DNA of 64,000 nucleotides from Isoetes taiwanensis (taxonomy: Eukaryota > Streptophyta > Lycopodiopsida > Isoetales > Isoetaceae). Positions within the stretch are counted from its first letter, which is position 1. Each line of letters opens with the position of its first letter. The notes under the pieces are model-generated. The model searched no databases. It was not told the origin of the DNA and saw nothing but the letters and a program-made list of their open reading frames with translations. The position numbers were made by a program, and so were the translations under genes. The DNA lies in assembly GCA_021234155.1 (NCBI GenBank), contig JAJEKV010000319.1, positions 126,001-190,000 of the forward strand. Reading direction: 5' to 3'. Of this stretch, positions 1-12,640 are shown piece by piece.

Positions 1-1641
1 ATTATGGTCAGTAAATATTTAGGTATTGAATTAGTGCAAAATAGCTAAATGATAGAAGACATTTTTACTTTTAAATATAAGTTTAGCCAAACATAAGAAA
101 GTATAGGTGGCAAAATTTCGAAAGTTTAGCTAAACGTTAGAAGTTTTCATCTCAATTTTTGGCATACTTTAGCCAAGTCTATTTCACCACTTTGGATTTA
201 GAAGTTCCTTAATTTTTTCTCTGGATGTTTAGCCCTCAAACATCCTCTTAAGTATAAGGAATGGTGCCATGCAGGTCTTCATACAATTGGTTCTATGAAG
301 AATAATGATAAGTGGAAAGATTGGGGTGACCTTACCTCAGTATTGCCTGACACTGATACAAATAGAAGCATTTATGCTACTCTAACTCGAAACCCAGTGG
401 GGCAAGCAAATTGTGCTCAAAACTGGACGTGTGGTGGGCTAGCATATAAGGTTTCCAAAATTTATAGTCTGCTTTTGGATAGGTCTCAATTAAAAGTGAG
501 CAGCGAGTCACCCGTGCCGGGACCTAGCCATCAAAATTATAAGGCGGGGTGGAAACTTCAATGTGCTAGCAAAATTGGGCTCTTCAGGTGGCTATTGTTG
601 AACAAAAGTTTAAAGACAAATGGTTTCAGAGCCCAATTCAACAATCAAGTTTCTGATTTATGTCCAATGGGATGTGGCTTAAGGAAGACAAGTTCACATG
701 TCTTCCTTTGTCCCCAACTCTCTTTTTTTGGCAATGGATCCAACCTTTGGTACAACAAACACCCTCTGATGAGGCATCCTTGCTACAATATTTAAATCAG
801 AACTCCCCTTTCAAAGGGACCATCCGGACCCTTACCTGCTGGGCCATATGGAAACATAGGAACGAGATGGCCATCTCTGGATTGGCCCCAAGTTTGAATA
901 AGCTTAAAGCTTCTTTTCAGGTCCTCCTAGCTGAGGCTGCATGGCTCACAAGGCAAAACAGGGCTTGAATTATGACAGACAATGGGATTCCTTGGGAACC
1001 TTCGATGGTTTCTTTCAGTTTTTTACTTTGCTTTTTAATGATGTGGACTCTTGTTTGACAAAGCTCTTCTTTGAGGAGGCACCATGAGGGAGGACATGCG
1101 TGAGGTAGATCAAGCTCTTGTTCCTTTGTCGGCTATGGAGACCATAGATGCACTTTACGGCTCAAAAGCGAGGTCATGTTTGCATTACCTTTACTCATTT
1201 CTTTGGGCGATGAAGATCTCTGGAGGTTCAATCCGGAGATAAAACCTTATTTCCAAACCAAGCTGAAAATTCATGAAGACGCTCGGGACGCCTGGATTAT
1301 GTACCTCTTGGATTCAGCGGCTATGGGATGAGAATGAATTGGATGATCTGATGTTCATCCACACAGAGGAGGCCTTTGCTATAATCAATCTCGAGGGGGT
1401 TCCTGATATTCTGTGAAATGTTGACCAGAATACTAGACTAAGTCCTTTCTTCTCTGAACTATTTTAAAAGTGATCTTTTTTTGAGTGGGTATCCTTCCCT
1501 TAAAGGATTGTGATGGTTTCTCCAGCCATCACCATTTTTCCATTGTAAGGTTGATTCCTGCAATGGTTTTTTGTGTATGTATGACTATGTAATTTTCCCA
1601 TACAGTAATACAATCTCTGCCGTTTCTTCAAAAAAAAAAAA
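1..1641 (+). mobile_element. LINE A, 3' part (L1-type non-LTR retrotransposon)
   Basis: This is the 3' portion of a plant L1-type LINE. Bases 1-245 are an AT-rich non-coding insert. Coding sequence for the end of ORF2 (the zinc-binding zf-RVT region) resumes near 246 and is broken by about 968. A long 3' untranslated stretch then leads to a poly(A) tail at about 1629-1641. The next bases (AGATTTGGAGAAGC, from about 1641) belong to a Gypsy chromodomain and match the sequence just 5' of LINE C at about 57610-57624, so they read as the target-site duplication. The first 846 bases recur at 63157-64000, so LINE A and LINE C are two copies of one insertion event. The 5' part of LINE A lies outside the window. 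Confidence 0.85.
246..968 (+). pseudogene. LINE A ORF2 C-terminus, zf-RVT domain, broken
   Basis: The reading frame starting near 246 gives the typical end of a plant LINE ORF2: a Y-K-V-S-K-I-Y segment, then W-K-L-Q-C-A-S-K-I-G-L-F-R-W, then a Cys/His cluster (C-P-M-G-C-G, H-V-F-L-C-P) at about 660-712. In this family the zinc-binding region follows the reverse transcriptase and is thought to help bind RNA or target DNA. The frame is lost at about 710-790; the remainder, ending T-C-W-A-I-W-K-H-R-N-E near 860, lies in another frame. The paralogue at 63395-64000 has small indels at different places, so the two copies have decayed independently since duplication. Confidence 0.8.
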
Positions 1642-1716
1642 GATTTGGAGAAGCAGTACCCCCAATTTATGGAGCAATGCAAGGGTCGACTCGTCACCGA
1701 AGTAGTCGACACCGAA
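1642..1716 (+). pseudogene. Ty3/Gypsy chromodomain tail, 3' side of the LINE A insertion
   Basis: Directly after the LINE poly(A) tail the frame reads D-L-E-K-Q-Y-P-Q-F-M-E-Q-C-K-G-R-L, the usual end of a Gypsy polyprotein just after the chromodomain. The matching upstream half, ending A-T-W-V-L-Q-S-D-L-E-K, sits at 57575-57624 immediately before LINE C. Placed together they would make an uninterrupted chromodomain end, which is why I read this as the far side of the same LINE insertion in a duplicated copy. It ends in a stop at about 1722. This is a short relic with no function of its own. Confidence 0.7.
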
Positions 1717-4245
1717 CCAATCTAACATAGCGTTGGCTGGTATAGGACAATGGCTAAGGTAGTCCACTTCATCAGCCCCTCCTGTGCACACTTTGTAGGT
1801 AGGCTGAAACATGCTATGGCATGATTATAGCCTTCCGGAGACGCGTGAAATCACCCTATGAGACTACTCCGGGATATATCTCCCAGGTCCGATGAGGCAG
1901 GTTAGGGAGGTGTCCCCTCCCTGGGCATAATGGATCCATGAAGGTGCTAGAGGATACGTGCTACATCAGCAGCCCCCGCATCCATACCCGACTTACCCCC
2001 CTAGATCTAAAGGCCGGCTCACCGAGCCCGTTCGAACCCAGGACATCCCTATAGGCACGTACCTTGTGACCCATACCCGGCCCCTTCAGTGACTAATGAC
2101 TAACTATAAGACTATAGAAATCCTGTAGTTATGCTAGGCAGGATCCCACCTCCGTTTCATCATCATACCCGTTGTCTGGTGCTGAATCACAACATAGCAT
2201 CCACAGCCAGGTGGGCTCTTGTGCACAAGCCGCATTTATCGGGTCTTAAGTGTTCTAGCTAGAGACATATATACTACTAGGAAGTGTTGCGACATGATAT
2301 CCTACAAGAAATCTTAAAAGAAGTGAAGGTATGCTTATATAATCATGTACAAAGATATGCATGATTTAGACATGATAATAATAAATTTCTTGCCTGATGC
2401 ACAGCTTCCTTAAATGCTATAAAAGCAAAATCCCTCTTGGAACCAGCAAGAGACTTACATATATGGCTTCAACATTTGAAAGTATCAACAATGTCTTTCC
2501 ACATATTAGGACGCCGATCAGCCGATTTGAACAGGGGCGACGCATTTGCGAGGAAAATATCTCTGAAAATCTTTGAACATCTATGAAAATCTCTCTGAAC
2601 ATCTCTGAGGATCTCTAAAAATATGTCTATCATACTCTGGAGTTGGACATGCAGCGACAGTTTACCATAATCAAGGTTGAATATTACCACACTTTTCCTT
2701 ATTCAAAATTTTCTGTTTGAATATTGGAATAGGATTAGATGCAACACTTTTAAGTAGGCTAAGAGAGCTTTTCATTATACAAGCACTGAATTCAGCTTTA
2801 TCTCCTTCAGATCAAGACATTTGCCTCTACATGAGTGATAGATACGCATGATCTTTAAGTGGTTGCTGCACTAACATTGATGTGAAAAGCAAATTGCATA
2901 CTGACTATTGACTTGACGAGACTACAAGCGTAAGTATTTCATGCAATAATACTATGCATACCTAGATTGCAAGATATTTCATCTTCAAGTCAATTAGCTT
3001 TTGATAAACCAACCCTTTTGTCAGAAAGAAGTGGAGAATCAGACACAAAATGACATATTTGAACACTTATCCTTCCCTTTGTGCCATATACAAAACGAAG
3101 AATATGATTATGTCAATTCCATTTGGTTCAGATATTGAACTTTGGATGTTTCTTCTCTGTACATGTGCAATCTATAAAGAAAAGAAAAGAGAACAGCAGA
3201 AAACATTTCCCCTGATCAGACCACTAATAAGGCTCGACACATGAAACGACCAATCAAGAAACATGAAAACACACTCTCATGAAGATACACTCCCATGGTG
3301 ATTGTGATACATGAATGCCAAAGCACTATTCATGAACAATCAATATAGTCAAGCCTAATTAGCATGAAGGTATCAGCAGTTTCCCTTTACTTCCTCAGTT
3401 GTATGAAATAACCTCCATAATTCGTGAAATAAAATAGAGAACTTCTGGACTAAGAAAATGAAATCCTATATTCATACATCCCATGTACAATTTTCATTAC
3501 TAATATAACTAGCCCAAAGCACGTTTCAATACATTCTAAAAGAAATTGATATTAAAAAACCAAGAAATATGAAAACATGCTCTTGGCCCCGGAATGGAAA
3601 CCCTCTGTGTAGAGCACCTTGTTAATATGGGTTGTTTCATAAGGTGCTTTCGCAGTTGCAATATTTAAGAGAACTTGTGCCTATGGAAGAGCAACGATCA
3701 TCGGCCGATGAAATTGTGGTGCCAATTACAGGAGCCCAGATCAGAAACTCCGGAAAGGTTGGCATTGAATTCATAAGGCAATGAAGAATATTCCCATTCC
3801 TTGCGCTTCCTGAGACGGAGTTTGCCAGATTAAGTTTTGTGATTGAAGAATAAACAATACGAATTATTGGTGTGATGGAAAATATTGTATATTGGGATTG
3901 GAAGCTCAAACATGTGCTTGTTGGGGGCTCTTATCAAAGTTCCAAAAGAGAGTATGAGTTATGCCAAACTGGGCAAGTATATTTTAAAGGGAAGACCTTT
4001 GTCTACATATATAAAATGTTCTGTTGAGCCCGAATTAGTTCCCGCATATTTTCTTGACAACTTGATCGGGGAACAAGTGATTTTAGTGTGCTATCTTGAA
4101 AATTCATAGCAAAGCAAAGACTCTTTGAAGTTGATATCTCAGTGCGCATTAGCCTTGGTAACATTTGTCATGCTATGTATAATCCTTTCTTTGCAGTACC
4201 GTCATGTTGTAATGGACACATATGAGTTGTGAAAACTGGGCAAAC
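1717..4245. repeat. Segmental repeat X, copy 1
   Basis: About 1.86 kb (1717-3580) matches 29955-31645 with scattered substitutions and indels. After a poorly matching stretch (3581-4200), a short motif around 4205-4245 matches 32423-32457. The first 500 bases (1717-2290) follow the end of a Gypsy coding region and may be LTR-derived. The rest is AT-rich; a few frames are open for 60-80 codons but none resembles a known protein, and several carry stops in the other copy. I find no convincing gene here. LINE B is inserted at the right-hand end of this copy but not in copy 2. Confidence 0.75.
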
Positions 4246-4813
4246 AGAAATGTAATAGTATGGGATAGGTTTTGGAGTCTAGTTTGGTATGGTTCAGAAA
4301 ATATGGCAGGTGGCCACATTGTTAATGGTGTTAGTGCCACTGAAATCAATGACATGCTGTTGATCCTTAAATTGTGTTCTATTGTAATAATCAGTTCTAT
4401 ATGGTTTAAAAATGTCACTACAATGGAACCAAATTACCCTTTCAGTCCAAACAATGGAATATGGATACGAAAATCACAGCCAAAATTTTCCTACTACAAA
4501 AAACAGCTAAAAGGCTATGATAATTCGCAAAAGATAGAGATAGGGGATTGGGATGGTTGGCCGTTTATCATGCAAAATATAAGGGTTTGGGCCATTGGAA
4601 ATAAGGAATTCACATGCCGAGCTATGATACTACTAATAACTTGGTTAGCTAGACGATTTGGTGAGTTTTGTGGGGGTGGAGCCTCCCTACAGCATTGGCA
4701 AGGAGGGGGGCTAGTTAAACTTCAACAAAATAGATGGGATATTACCCTGCTCGGAAAGAGATAAGGGCACCTTAATTGGTTGGGGTGCAATATGGCTGAC
4801 ACAATGGCCTGGG

Positions 4814-5077
4814 TTGATAAAAGGGTCATTCCCAATAAAATATCCTCTATGGTGTAAACTTACCCACCATTGTGGCACCGTGCCCTCACAAAGACACTTG
4901 AGAGGAAAACAATCTGACACATACCAGAAATGCCTAGGCCTAGTGGACAACAAATCTTTGACTCCTCTAGCTACAATCTCTGAAACTCGAAGTAACCTAC
5001 TCTACCATCCTGACAAGGGGGGAAGCGATGAGGGATGCGTGATAAGGGGTGATGTCACTCAAATAGATAGATTATGA
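4814..5077 (+). pseudogene. LINE B ORF1 3' end, degenerate
   Basis: An 87-codon frame ends with TGA at 5075-5077 and overlaps the ORF2 start codon (5074-5076) as ATGA. The last residues (T-Q-I-D-R-L) occupy the same place as the end of LINE C ORF1 (R-S-K-K-L), and LINE C shows the same overlap. The rest of the frame has no clear resemblance to ORF1 proteins. A 180-codon frame at 4222-4764 lies where the N-terminal half should be, but I cannot recognise a DUF4283 domain in it. Identification rests on position and on the conserved overlap. Confidence 0.45.
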
Positions 5078-8000
5078 AGATTGTTTCGTGGAACCTTCGG
5101 GGAATCAAGGGACCTCTAAAGAGGGCTAGAGTGCTAGCAGCAATGAGATCGATGAATGCAGATATCCTACTTATACAAGAACATAGGCTTCCAGACTTTG
5201 AGGCTAGTTCCTTAGGTGCTTGGGTAGGTAACCAATAATCCTCTTTTACCTGTGCTGCCAGAGGCACCAAAGGGGCTACGGAACTTTATGGAAGGGTTTA
5301 ACTAGTAAGCTGCAATATGTGCGGACAGGCGGTAGGTGGCAGGCTGTGCAATTTGATACAGAAGGGACCAAATGGGGAGTGATTAACATATATGCAACAA
5401 ATAAGCCTGTAGAAAGAGCCATTCTATGGAAGTAAATTAAGGACTGGGTGATCAGTCAGCCAGTGGGCAATTGGGTACTGGGTGGTGACCTTAATATGGC
5501 AGATATTTGGGATAAAAAAATTGGCCTGTACAGGAACCTACTAGGTGAAGAGCAACTGGCATGGGACTCCCGTTGTGGCTTTGTTCTTATCACACCGTCG
5601 AATACTCCCTACTCGTGGTCTAACAAACAAAAAGGAATCGACAGATTTTATTGCCTATTAGACAGATTTTATGTGGCTAAAAGATCAGCCCCCTTCATGG
5701 ATAGGTGTCATGTGGAAGGGGACCTTGCCTTTTCCCAGTCAGATCATGTCCCATAGAATCTAATATTTGAAGATCTTCCTTCTGCCAGACGAAGAGGAAA
5801 TGCCCCCTTTAAATTTAATACAGGGCTCCTAGGGAAGGATCTCTTTTGTACACCATTTAAGGAATATCTTTTAACCCAGTCGAGGGATGAGGGACTCCCT
5901 AGTATGAAGGCCTGGATCAGGAAGAATGCCGATATGAAAGGTTGGATAAAAAATTGGGGTAAGCTGCGGGCTATCAAATCTAGGGCAACCAAGGTTGACC
6001 TATGTAACCAAATTCGGCAAGTTAAACAAGCTTTGATTCTAAACCCCTTCAATATTGTCAACCAGACACTTGAGGAAGGGTTAGAGGTCAGAATAAAAAT
6101 GATAGAAGAGGAAGAGGTCCGTGGAGCTGCTGTTAGATCAAAGGCCAAATGGTGTGCAGAGGTTGACCATGAAAGCTCTAGGTGTTTTTTTAGACTGGCA
6201 GGAGCAAGGCTAGCTGAGAACAGTATCACTTCGGTTACAAATGATCAGAACGAAGTTCTTAGACAGGAGGCAGAAATTAAATCCTTCTTCAGAGACAGTT
6301 ACGAGGGGTTGTTCAAAGAAGATCCTCTCCCAAATGACTATTATAGTACATGCTCCGAGTGGCTCCCCCTCCCGAGACAAGGTGGCTTTGTGTGATGAAA
6401 GAGAAAATGTGCTTCTACTTCAAGAGTCTCAAGAGGTAGAAATCTACAAGACTCTGTGTTCCTTAGCCTCTGGCAAGTCTCCAGGATCTGACGGGTTCCC
6501 TCCAGAGTTCTATATAGAATTTTGGGATATGCTTGGGCCATTTTTTACTGCAGCAGTCAAGGGTGCATGGGCAGCTAAATAGCTTCACCCGGCCCTAGCA
6601 ACTGGCTTTATCTCATTGGTTCCAAAAGTTAGTAAGCCCCAAGTGCTAAGTGAATGGAGACCAATAGCGCTAACTAATGTGTTGTACAAAGTAATCATGA
6701 AGGTCATTGCCAATCGTATGAAACCAATCTTAACCCGTCTGATTGGATGTGAACAATCAGCTTTTCTCCCAGGTAGGTACATTCTGGATAACTATCTGGC
6801 AGCCAGAGAGGGGCTCCATTGGTGCAAGTTATCTCTTCAGAACTGTGTGATGTTGAAACTAGACTTTCGTAGAGCCTATGACTCTCTCAGGTGGAATGGG
6901 CTGAGGCAGGTGATGGCTCATATGGGCTTTGAGGTAAACTTTATAGAGCTAGTCATGGGGTTGAACAAGATGGCATCAGCAATTGTCCTGGTAAATGGAC
7001 AATCATCGGGTCCCTTCGAGCTCAGAAAAGGGGTCAGGCAGGGGTGTCCCCTTGCTCCTTAACTTTTTCTAATCATGGCAAATCTCTTAACTTGTATGGT
7101 GAAGAGCTTGATGAACAGGGGATTGCTAAAAGGATTACTTCCTCCAGGCATCGATCAAGAATTGTCTATTATGCAATATGCTGATGATACCTTCCTTTTT
7201 CTAAGGTATGATGATGGGAGTTTTCATGCCTTCCAACATGTGTTAAAGTCCTTCTACTTTATCTCTGGGGTTGGGCTGAATCACTAAATGTGAGATCATA
7301 TGGCCATTTGAAGAAGACATTGATACAAGGGTTAGGGCTTGGAACTACCATATAGTGACAGCTATGGAGACTACTAAGCTTTTGGGTATGCCACTCAACA
7401 TTGGAGAAAATTTGAAAGGTCTCTGGTCACCAATTATATAAAGAATTCGAAAAAAGGTTAACCTCTGATCTTGTAAGTCCCTGTCCACTATGGGGAGAGT
7501 GACAGTTGCTAATGCAATCCTCAATGCTACCCATGTTTATTATTCTTCGGCGATTGTGGCACAAAAATATATATACGGCCAGTTATTGGTAGTTATTCGC
7601 AAATTTATATTGGGGGATATTTGGGGTTGCATGGTCAGAAATGTGCCGAGATAGGAAAGATGGGGGATTGGGATGTAAAGACCCAATGGTCCAAAGGAAG
7701 GTTCTAGCAGCAAAATTTGTATGGAGGGCTATTCAAGAGGAGGCATCTCCGGCTATTGCCTTTGTGAGTCACTGGCTGAAATATGGAAAGATTAAGGGGA
7801 AACCTTCAACCCCGAGAGATGAGGTGGGTTCCTACTTCTATAAATTTTCAATGGGCCGAGGTACCTCCCCTATAATGAGGAAAATATTAGAAGCCCCGGC
7901 GGGGATGTGCAGAGTCTCTTTAGCTTAGGTGATGCCTGGGTGGGAGGCGGGGGAGGGGGGAGGGGAGAGGGGAGGGAGGGGCTGAGTATATTTTGGAATA

Positions 8001-8728
8001 CTAGGATTTGGATGAGGAATACGCTCCCCCTTGCACTTATACACCCTCGTGTATTCATTAAATAGCGGGCCGCTGGAATTTGCAAGGTAGGGCAGTTGTG
8101 GGAAAATGACAGATGGATTACATGGACAAGATTTAAAGTTTTAGTCCCAGGTGCTGATGAAGGAGATAGGAAGATCTTTAGGAAGATTATGGTGAATATC
8201 AATACGCACTCTGGTATTGTAGGGGGAGAGGACAAATGGCTATGTGAAGATGGAGCAGAGTATAAAGTCAGGAAGTTGTATGGATTGCTAATGCCACAGT
8301 CCCCATTAAAGGCTGCAGCCAGGTTGGGATTAGACCAAACAGAAACTAAGGACCTATTGGCTAAGTCTTGGTCCTCCTTGTGCTCTAAAAAGATACGATT
8401 CTTCCGCTGGATCAGTTTACAAAAAGGAGTTTACACTATGACATGGTTGATGAATCAGGGAGTGGTTCAACATGATCTTTGCCCTCTCGGATGTGGAGCC
8501 TCAGAGACAATGGATCACCTCTTCTTTTGTCCGACCATAGGACTTCTGGAGATGGGTCTGTCCTATTATTGGGCTACAAGTGTGTCAGCTGTCATGGCCG
8601 GCCATTCTAGCCAATATAGGTGCAGACATTATTCGACTCACATTAACCAATATATCACTGTGGTGCATCTGGAAACATCAATGCGGTGTAGCTCTTGGAG
8701 GGTTGTCTCCTTCGGTAACAAGGATTAA
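5074..8728 (+). pseudogene. LINE B ORF2: endonuclease + reverse transcriptase + zf-RVT, many breaks
   Basis: ORF2 begins M-K-I-V-S-W-N-L-R-G, the usual start of an apurinic-type endonuclease. Further endonuclease motifs are Q-E-H-R-L-P (about 5180), G-G-D-L-N (about 5483) and the catalytic S-D-H at 5739-5747. Reverse transcriptase motifs follow: S-G-K-S-P-G-S-D-G-F-P (about 6470), K-L-D-F-R-R-A-Y-D with the motif A aspartate (about 6857), R-Q-G-C-P-L-A-P (about 7037), and Y-A-D-D at 7177-7188. The zf-RVT Cys/His cluster (C-P-L-G-C-G, H-L-F-F-C-P) is at about 8482-8530. At least four in-frame stops (for example 7060-7062 and 7285-7287) and several frameshifts make it non-functional. Catalytic residues are still legible, so decay came after a period of selection. 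Confidence 0.85.
7938..7981 (+). repeat. G-rich tract, potential G-quadruplex
   Basis: A nearly pure purine stretch with more than six runs of three or more guanines separated by single A or C bases lies between the RT-distal part and the zf-RVT part of LINE B. It fits the usual G-quadruplex pattern several times over. Neighbouring LINE copies lack it at this position, so it probably arose by slippage after insertion. Confidence 0.75.
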
Positions 8729-9199
8729 GAGTACTTTCAAGGGGACATAGCCCTCATGGCCCTGGCCCACCATCAGAAGTTTGGTCGTAATTACAACAAG
8801 AACTTAGATAGAATTGGCAGTCTTAGGGGATTCTTTCTTTAAATGCCATTGGGAGTTGGACTTAAAAAGCAGGCAGAGGAGGCGGATGGCACGCCTATCA
8901 TCGTGTGTTTGAAGGTGGTTCTTCACCTCTAGAGAGGCCTGCTCCTAAGGTCTTGTTGCTTGGAACTGGCTACTCGCTCCATATAGTATCTAAGCCTGGA
9001 TGAAGACAGTCAATCCTCTCGTAATCCAGGGCTAGGGAAGACTGGAGTGGCAGCTTCGTTAGTACAAGCCTTGACTCTTATGAGTAATGCCTGCTTCGTG
9101 ACAATTCTTTCTATCAATCCCATGTGGGGATATCCTTTGTAAATTATTATATTATATTAATACATACTCTTACCCTCAAAAAAAAAAAAAAAAAAAAAA

Positions 9200-11302
9200 C
9201 CTTTAAACTGTTTATTACGGACTTTTATCATTCAATGGACTTCATGCAAAGACCATTTTCAGATACAATTGGCAGCCTTAGGTTAGACCAGATGTCAACT
9301 AACCTAAGCCTTAATCTGATTACAAAATCAAAAATTTAATTCCATTAAATACGTTGAAAAGAAGTACACTAATCATTTCTTGGTCTTTATACCCAAGACA
9401 CAACTGTATTGCCATTTGAGAATAAAAAAGTATACGTTCAAAGTGATATCTGATGTTGAAGTCATGTTCAAAGTTGATCTTGAATAGTCCTTAGCTTCCA
9501 TGTCATGTAGACAAATAAAATATTGTATTTCTCACAACTTCAAAACAAAGAGCAAGAAGTTTGGTTACCTGCAGTAGAACCAGAGGACAGTTAGCCAAAG
9601 AATGGGTAAAAGCCTAAGCTACTAACAGGTAAGCTGTGAACTTCTTGGGTTTACCACCCTTCACTTTGTAAAAAGTCACCTGAAATGGGCAAAACAATTG
9701 TGGAGACATGCAGACATAAATTATCAGCATACATGTCTAATTCCCATATTATGCTGCCAACCATATATCACAGTTAGAAAGCGACCTTAAATTAATATGC
9801 GGTTGAATCGGTAGTATCACTAAGCAAATATAGGAGCGAACCTATTGCCTGCTTATTGAGGCACACAGAGGTAAACAATACTGTCTACATCAAAGATACA
9901 AGACTGTTTAAGCCATTTTAGAGCATTTATACATCTAGCTTGAACAGCAGTAATGCATGAAGCATAATCATAAGACACGCATCTTGAATGTGCATAATGC
10001 TATCTACTGAGTGCCTATCTCAGCCTATGCTTTAGATGTACAACTATACCATCGGGTTATTTATTACATAGAAGACATCCAAATTATGCTTATAAGAGCT
10101 AGACTTCATGCCAAATGGATCTGCTACATTAGCTATTAAGATGGTCATTTGTTCCATGTAAAAATAAAATGATTCAAATACAATTTCAATGCATAGAATC
10201 CAAAATTATTATAAACAGGAAATGTAACTTGTTGTGCTCGAATTTGAGGGAAAACTCCGCCTTAATGCTCGAATTTGGGGAAGATTCCAAACTTAATGCG
10301 CCACATTTTGACATTAGATTGATCCACATAATTTTCAGAGCCATCATCTTTGGATTGTTCCAAAGGCCATAGAATTACCAAAAATTGTTTAAGAGATGTT
10401 TGTGGGCTTAAGGTCTTCTTTACGCCATAGCCAAAATCCCTGGCGAATACTAGCCCTTGCCTACGATCCGTAAGAAAGTTGAAGCCATGTACAGGAATGC
10501 AACATCAAAAGTATCTTCACATAATCGGCTACATAGTCCGCTTGGCTCATAGATAGTTCCGCTTGCATGCCTTTGGCGATTCGGATGTGCTCTTAAGCCT
10601 TAGGCAACCAGAACTCCTCGCTAGAATCAAATTGGATAGTGTAGCATCATATCAAATTACGGATCGACCAATCGCTATGCTTCAGAAAGCAAAAATTGCA
10701 AAGCAAAACATGTTAGGGCAAACTAGGCCACGAAAATTTAATGCCACAGATGTTAGGGCAAATAATAGAATTAGAAGGGCATGCTGATATTACTTTCCAT
10801 TAACCAGAGGATAATTATTCATCCCTTAAAAAGCACAAACATCATAAAATTGTGCATGCAAGCCAAACTTGCTAGGTGGACAAGTGGCAAACATGCCTTC
10901 AACTTTATAAACAAAGTACATAAAGGTCAATATGATAATCTTGAAAAGGCCCTTTGCATAAAATATAATTTTTCCCACCTAAGTTCTTTCAAAAGCAAAC
11001 TCTCCAAATAGCATTTACGTTTCTAGAGTTTATGGGCACCCCATAAAGTTACTCTAGTCATTTACTCACACTAAAGAAGTTGAGCAATGTTCATCCTTAC
11101 CATTTTGTCCATGTCAACAAGTAATTTGCCTTCAACATATGCCCATGCTTCCATAGTTAGTGGTCAAAGCGCATGCCTGTAGTTGAACAATGTTATCTTA
11201 CCATTTTCTGAACCTTAAAATGAAGGGAACTTTAAAATGAAGGACGTCTACACATCAAAATCCATTGAACATGTACTTATTCCAGCTTCATTAACTTTTG
11301 CA
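9200..11302. other. AT-rich stretch without a clear gene
   Basis: Between the LINE B tail and repeat Y1 there is no frame of convincing length. The one coding-like item is a possible minus-strand exon at about 9625-9679. It follows a good acceptor (TTTCAG) and reads V-T-F-Y-K-V-K-G-G-K-P-K-K-F-T-A-Y-L; I do not recognise the protein. A short direct repeat (tgttagggcaaa with flanks) occurs at about 10710 and 10753. The stretch is missing from the second copy of the surrounding repeat. Confidence 0.4.
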
Positions 11303-12069
11303 TCTTTGGACAAGGAGATAATGCTAAATTATGGCAAATGATTGTTGGTCAGACAAAAAGTTGTTTGCAGCTATTGTTGTAAATATTCCAAATGCATGAT
11401 GGTTACTCAATAGAATGTGTGGCAGTGCATAACTGAATTTAGATTCTCTGTTTTCTATCAGCTTACTGTTTATCTCTGAGATTGATTGAGTTGCCAACAT
11501 CTACCATGACTTCTAGTTATAGTTGGTTATTTTGCAGTTGTAATATCTCCTTTCTTTCATACCATGTCCTTGCAGAGGCATCAAGCCAAAACATGTCTAG
11601 ATAGCTATATATCTTATCTCGCAGCTAACTATTGTAAATTCAAGATAATACTTTGCTTTGGAGTTTGATCCCTCAGATTATAACATCTCAAGGTTATATA
11701 AGGTTTAACTGTGTCTAACAGTTTGGAGGTATTGGCCAGTTCATAGGGTGAACAGTGGTGCCAGGATCCAGCTCAAGATCCAGCTCAACAGGGGTGACAA
11801 AAAAAGGGAAAAAAAAAAGGGGACACTTATTGCAATGCACCACATTCTCTCATACAGTTCCAATGCAAGAGTAGAACGGACAACCAAGGGGAAGCAACTA
11901 ATTAAAAGCCAGTGTTAATGATTCGAGTCTGAGAGCAGAAGCTTCTAAATGCCATCTGTCATCTGCAAGACGGGATGACATGGCCACAAAAGAAGGAGAC
12001 AGAGTCTGAATCTTATCGCATGTAATCTCTAGAAACTCTTCCCTCCTAGGGCAGCTGAAAACATGATCA

Positions 12070-12640
12070 GCCAGGGTTTACGTTTTATAGTTCCAATCTA
12101 ATGTAAAACAAGGCATGTTCACCATATAAGGACTCCATTTAAAAAGCAGCACACAATTCAAGACATGTCCACCGTGATTGAAACAGATATATTGCTTAGA
12201 ACATGATGGAAATTGAGATGAAGGGGCATACAGCTCAAACTCATCATTGAATGGGTCACGTAAATATATCACTGAGCATCGCGGACCAACAGTGAAAATT
12301 TATGATACAGTTGCAATTATGACCCCTAACAACAAAGGCCATCTTTCTTATAGACATTAAAATTCTCCTATAGACATTAGGATGCTTCGTTGGCTTTCTT
12401 ATAATAGCGGTTTATGAAGGCAATCTATGTTAAAGGGCTAAGCCAGTCAGTGGAGACAAAGGTGTCAAAGAGAATATTGATCTGACTATTACATTGAATT
12501 CTAATATCCAGAGCATCAGGGATAGAAACAGGATAGAACTTATAGAAAACTGATGTTCTCATATGCAGCGGTGCTATTCTCATCCATTTCTGGCTGCCTT
12601 GGCCTAAATAGAAATCTTCCTAACAAGAAATGAAGCTTGC
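12070..12640 (-). pseudogene. Exon-like segments of an unidentified gene
   Basis: On the minus strand a segment at about 12470-12640 (better preserved in copy 2 at 33170-33340) reads Y-E-N-I-S-F-Y-K-S-Y-P-V-S and then T-P-D-T-L-D-I-R-I-Q-G. A second segment at 12180-12262 follows an acceptor-like CTCAG and reads Y-L-R-D-P-F-N-D-E-F-E-L-Y-A-P. Copy 1 carries damage at places where copy 2 is open. Codon character and splice-like borders suggest a spliced host gene, but I cannot name it. It lies 3' of the SLY1 exons on the same strand. Confidence 0.4.

Larger units (their letters stand above)
4246..9199 (+). mobile_element. LINE B (L1-type non-LTR retrotransposon), degenerate
   Basis: A second LINE of the same family as A and C. 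In order it holds a badly decayed ORF1 region, an ORF2 that starts with an AP-type endonuclease at 5074, reverse transcriptase at about 6400-7300, the zf-RVT region at 8096-8560, and a poly(A) tail at about 9178-9199. The 5' boundary is put at 4246 because sequence shared with repeat copy 2 stops there; this is inferred, and I could not find a clean target-site duplication. A G-rich tract (7938-7981) sits inside it. Copy 2 of the surrounding repeat lacks this element. Confidence 0.8.

Noticed and set aside
1-846. Window-end match as evidence of a circular molecule
   Set aside because: The two copies differ by about 20-25 changes, so they are not the same bases read twice.
4222-4764. 180-codon plus-strand frame as a separate gene
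   Set aside because: It crosses the inferred LINE B border, shows no domain, and its composition matches non-coding AT-rich DNA.
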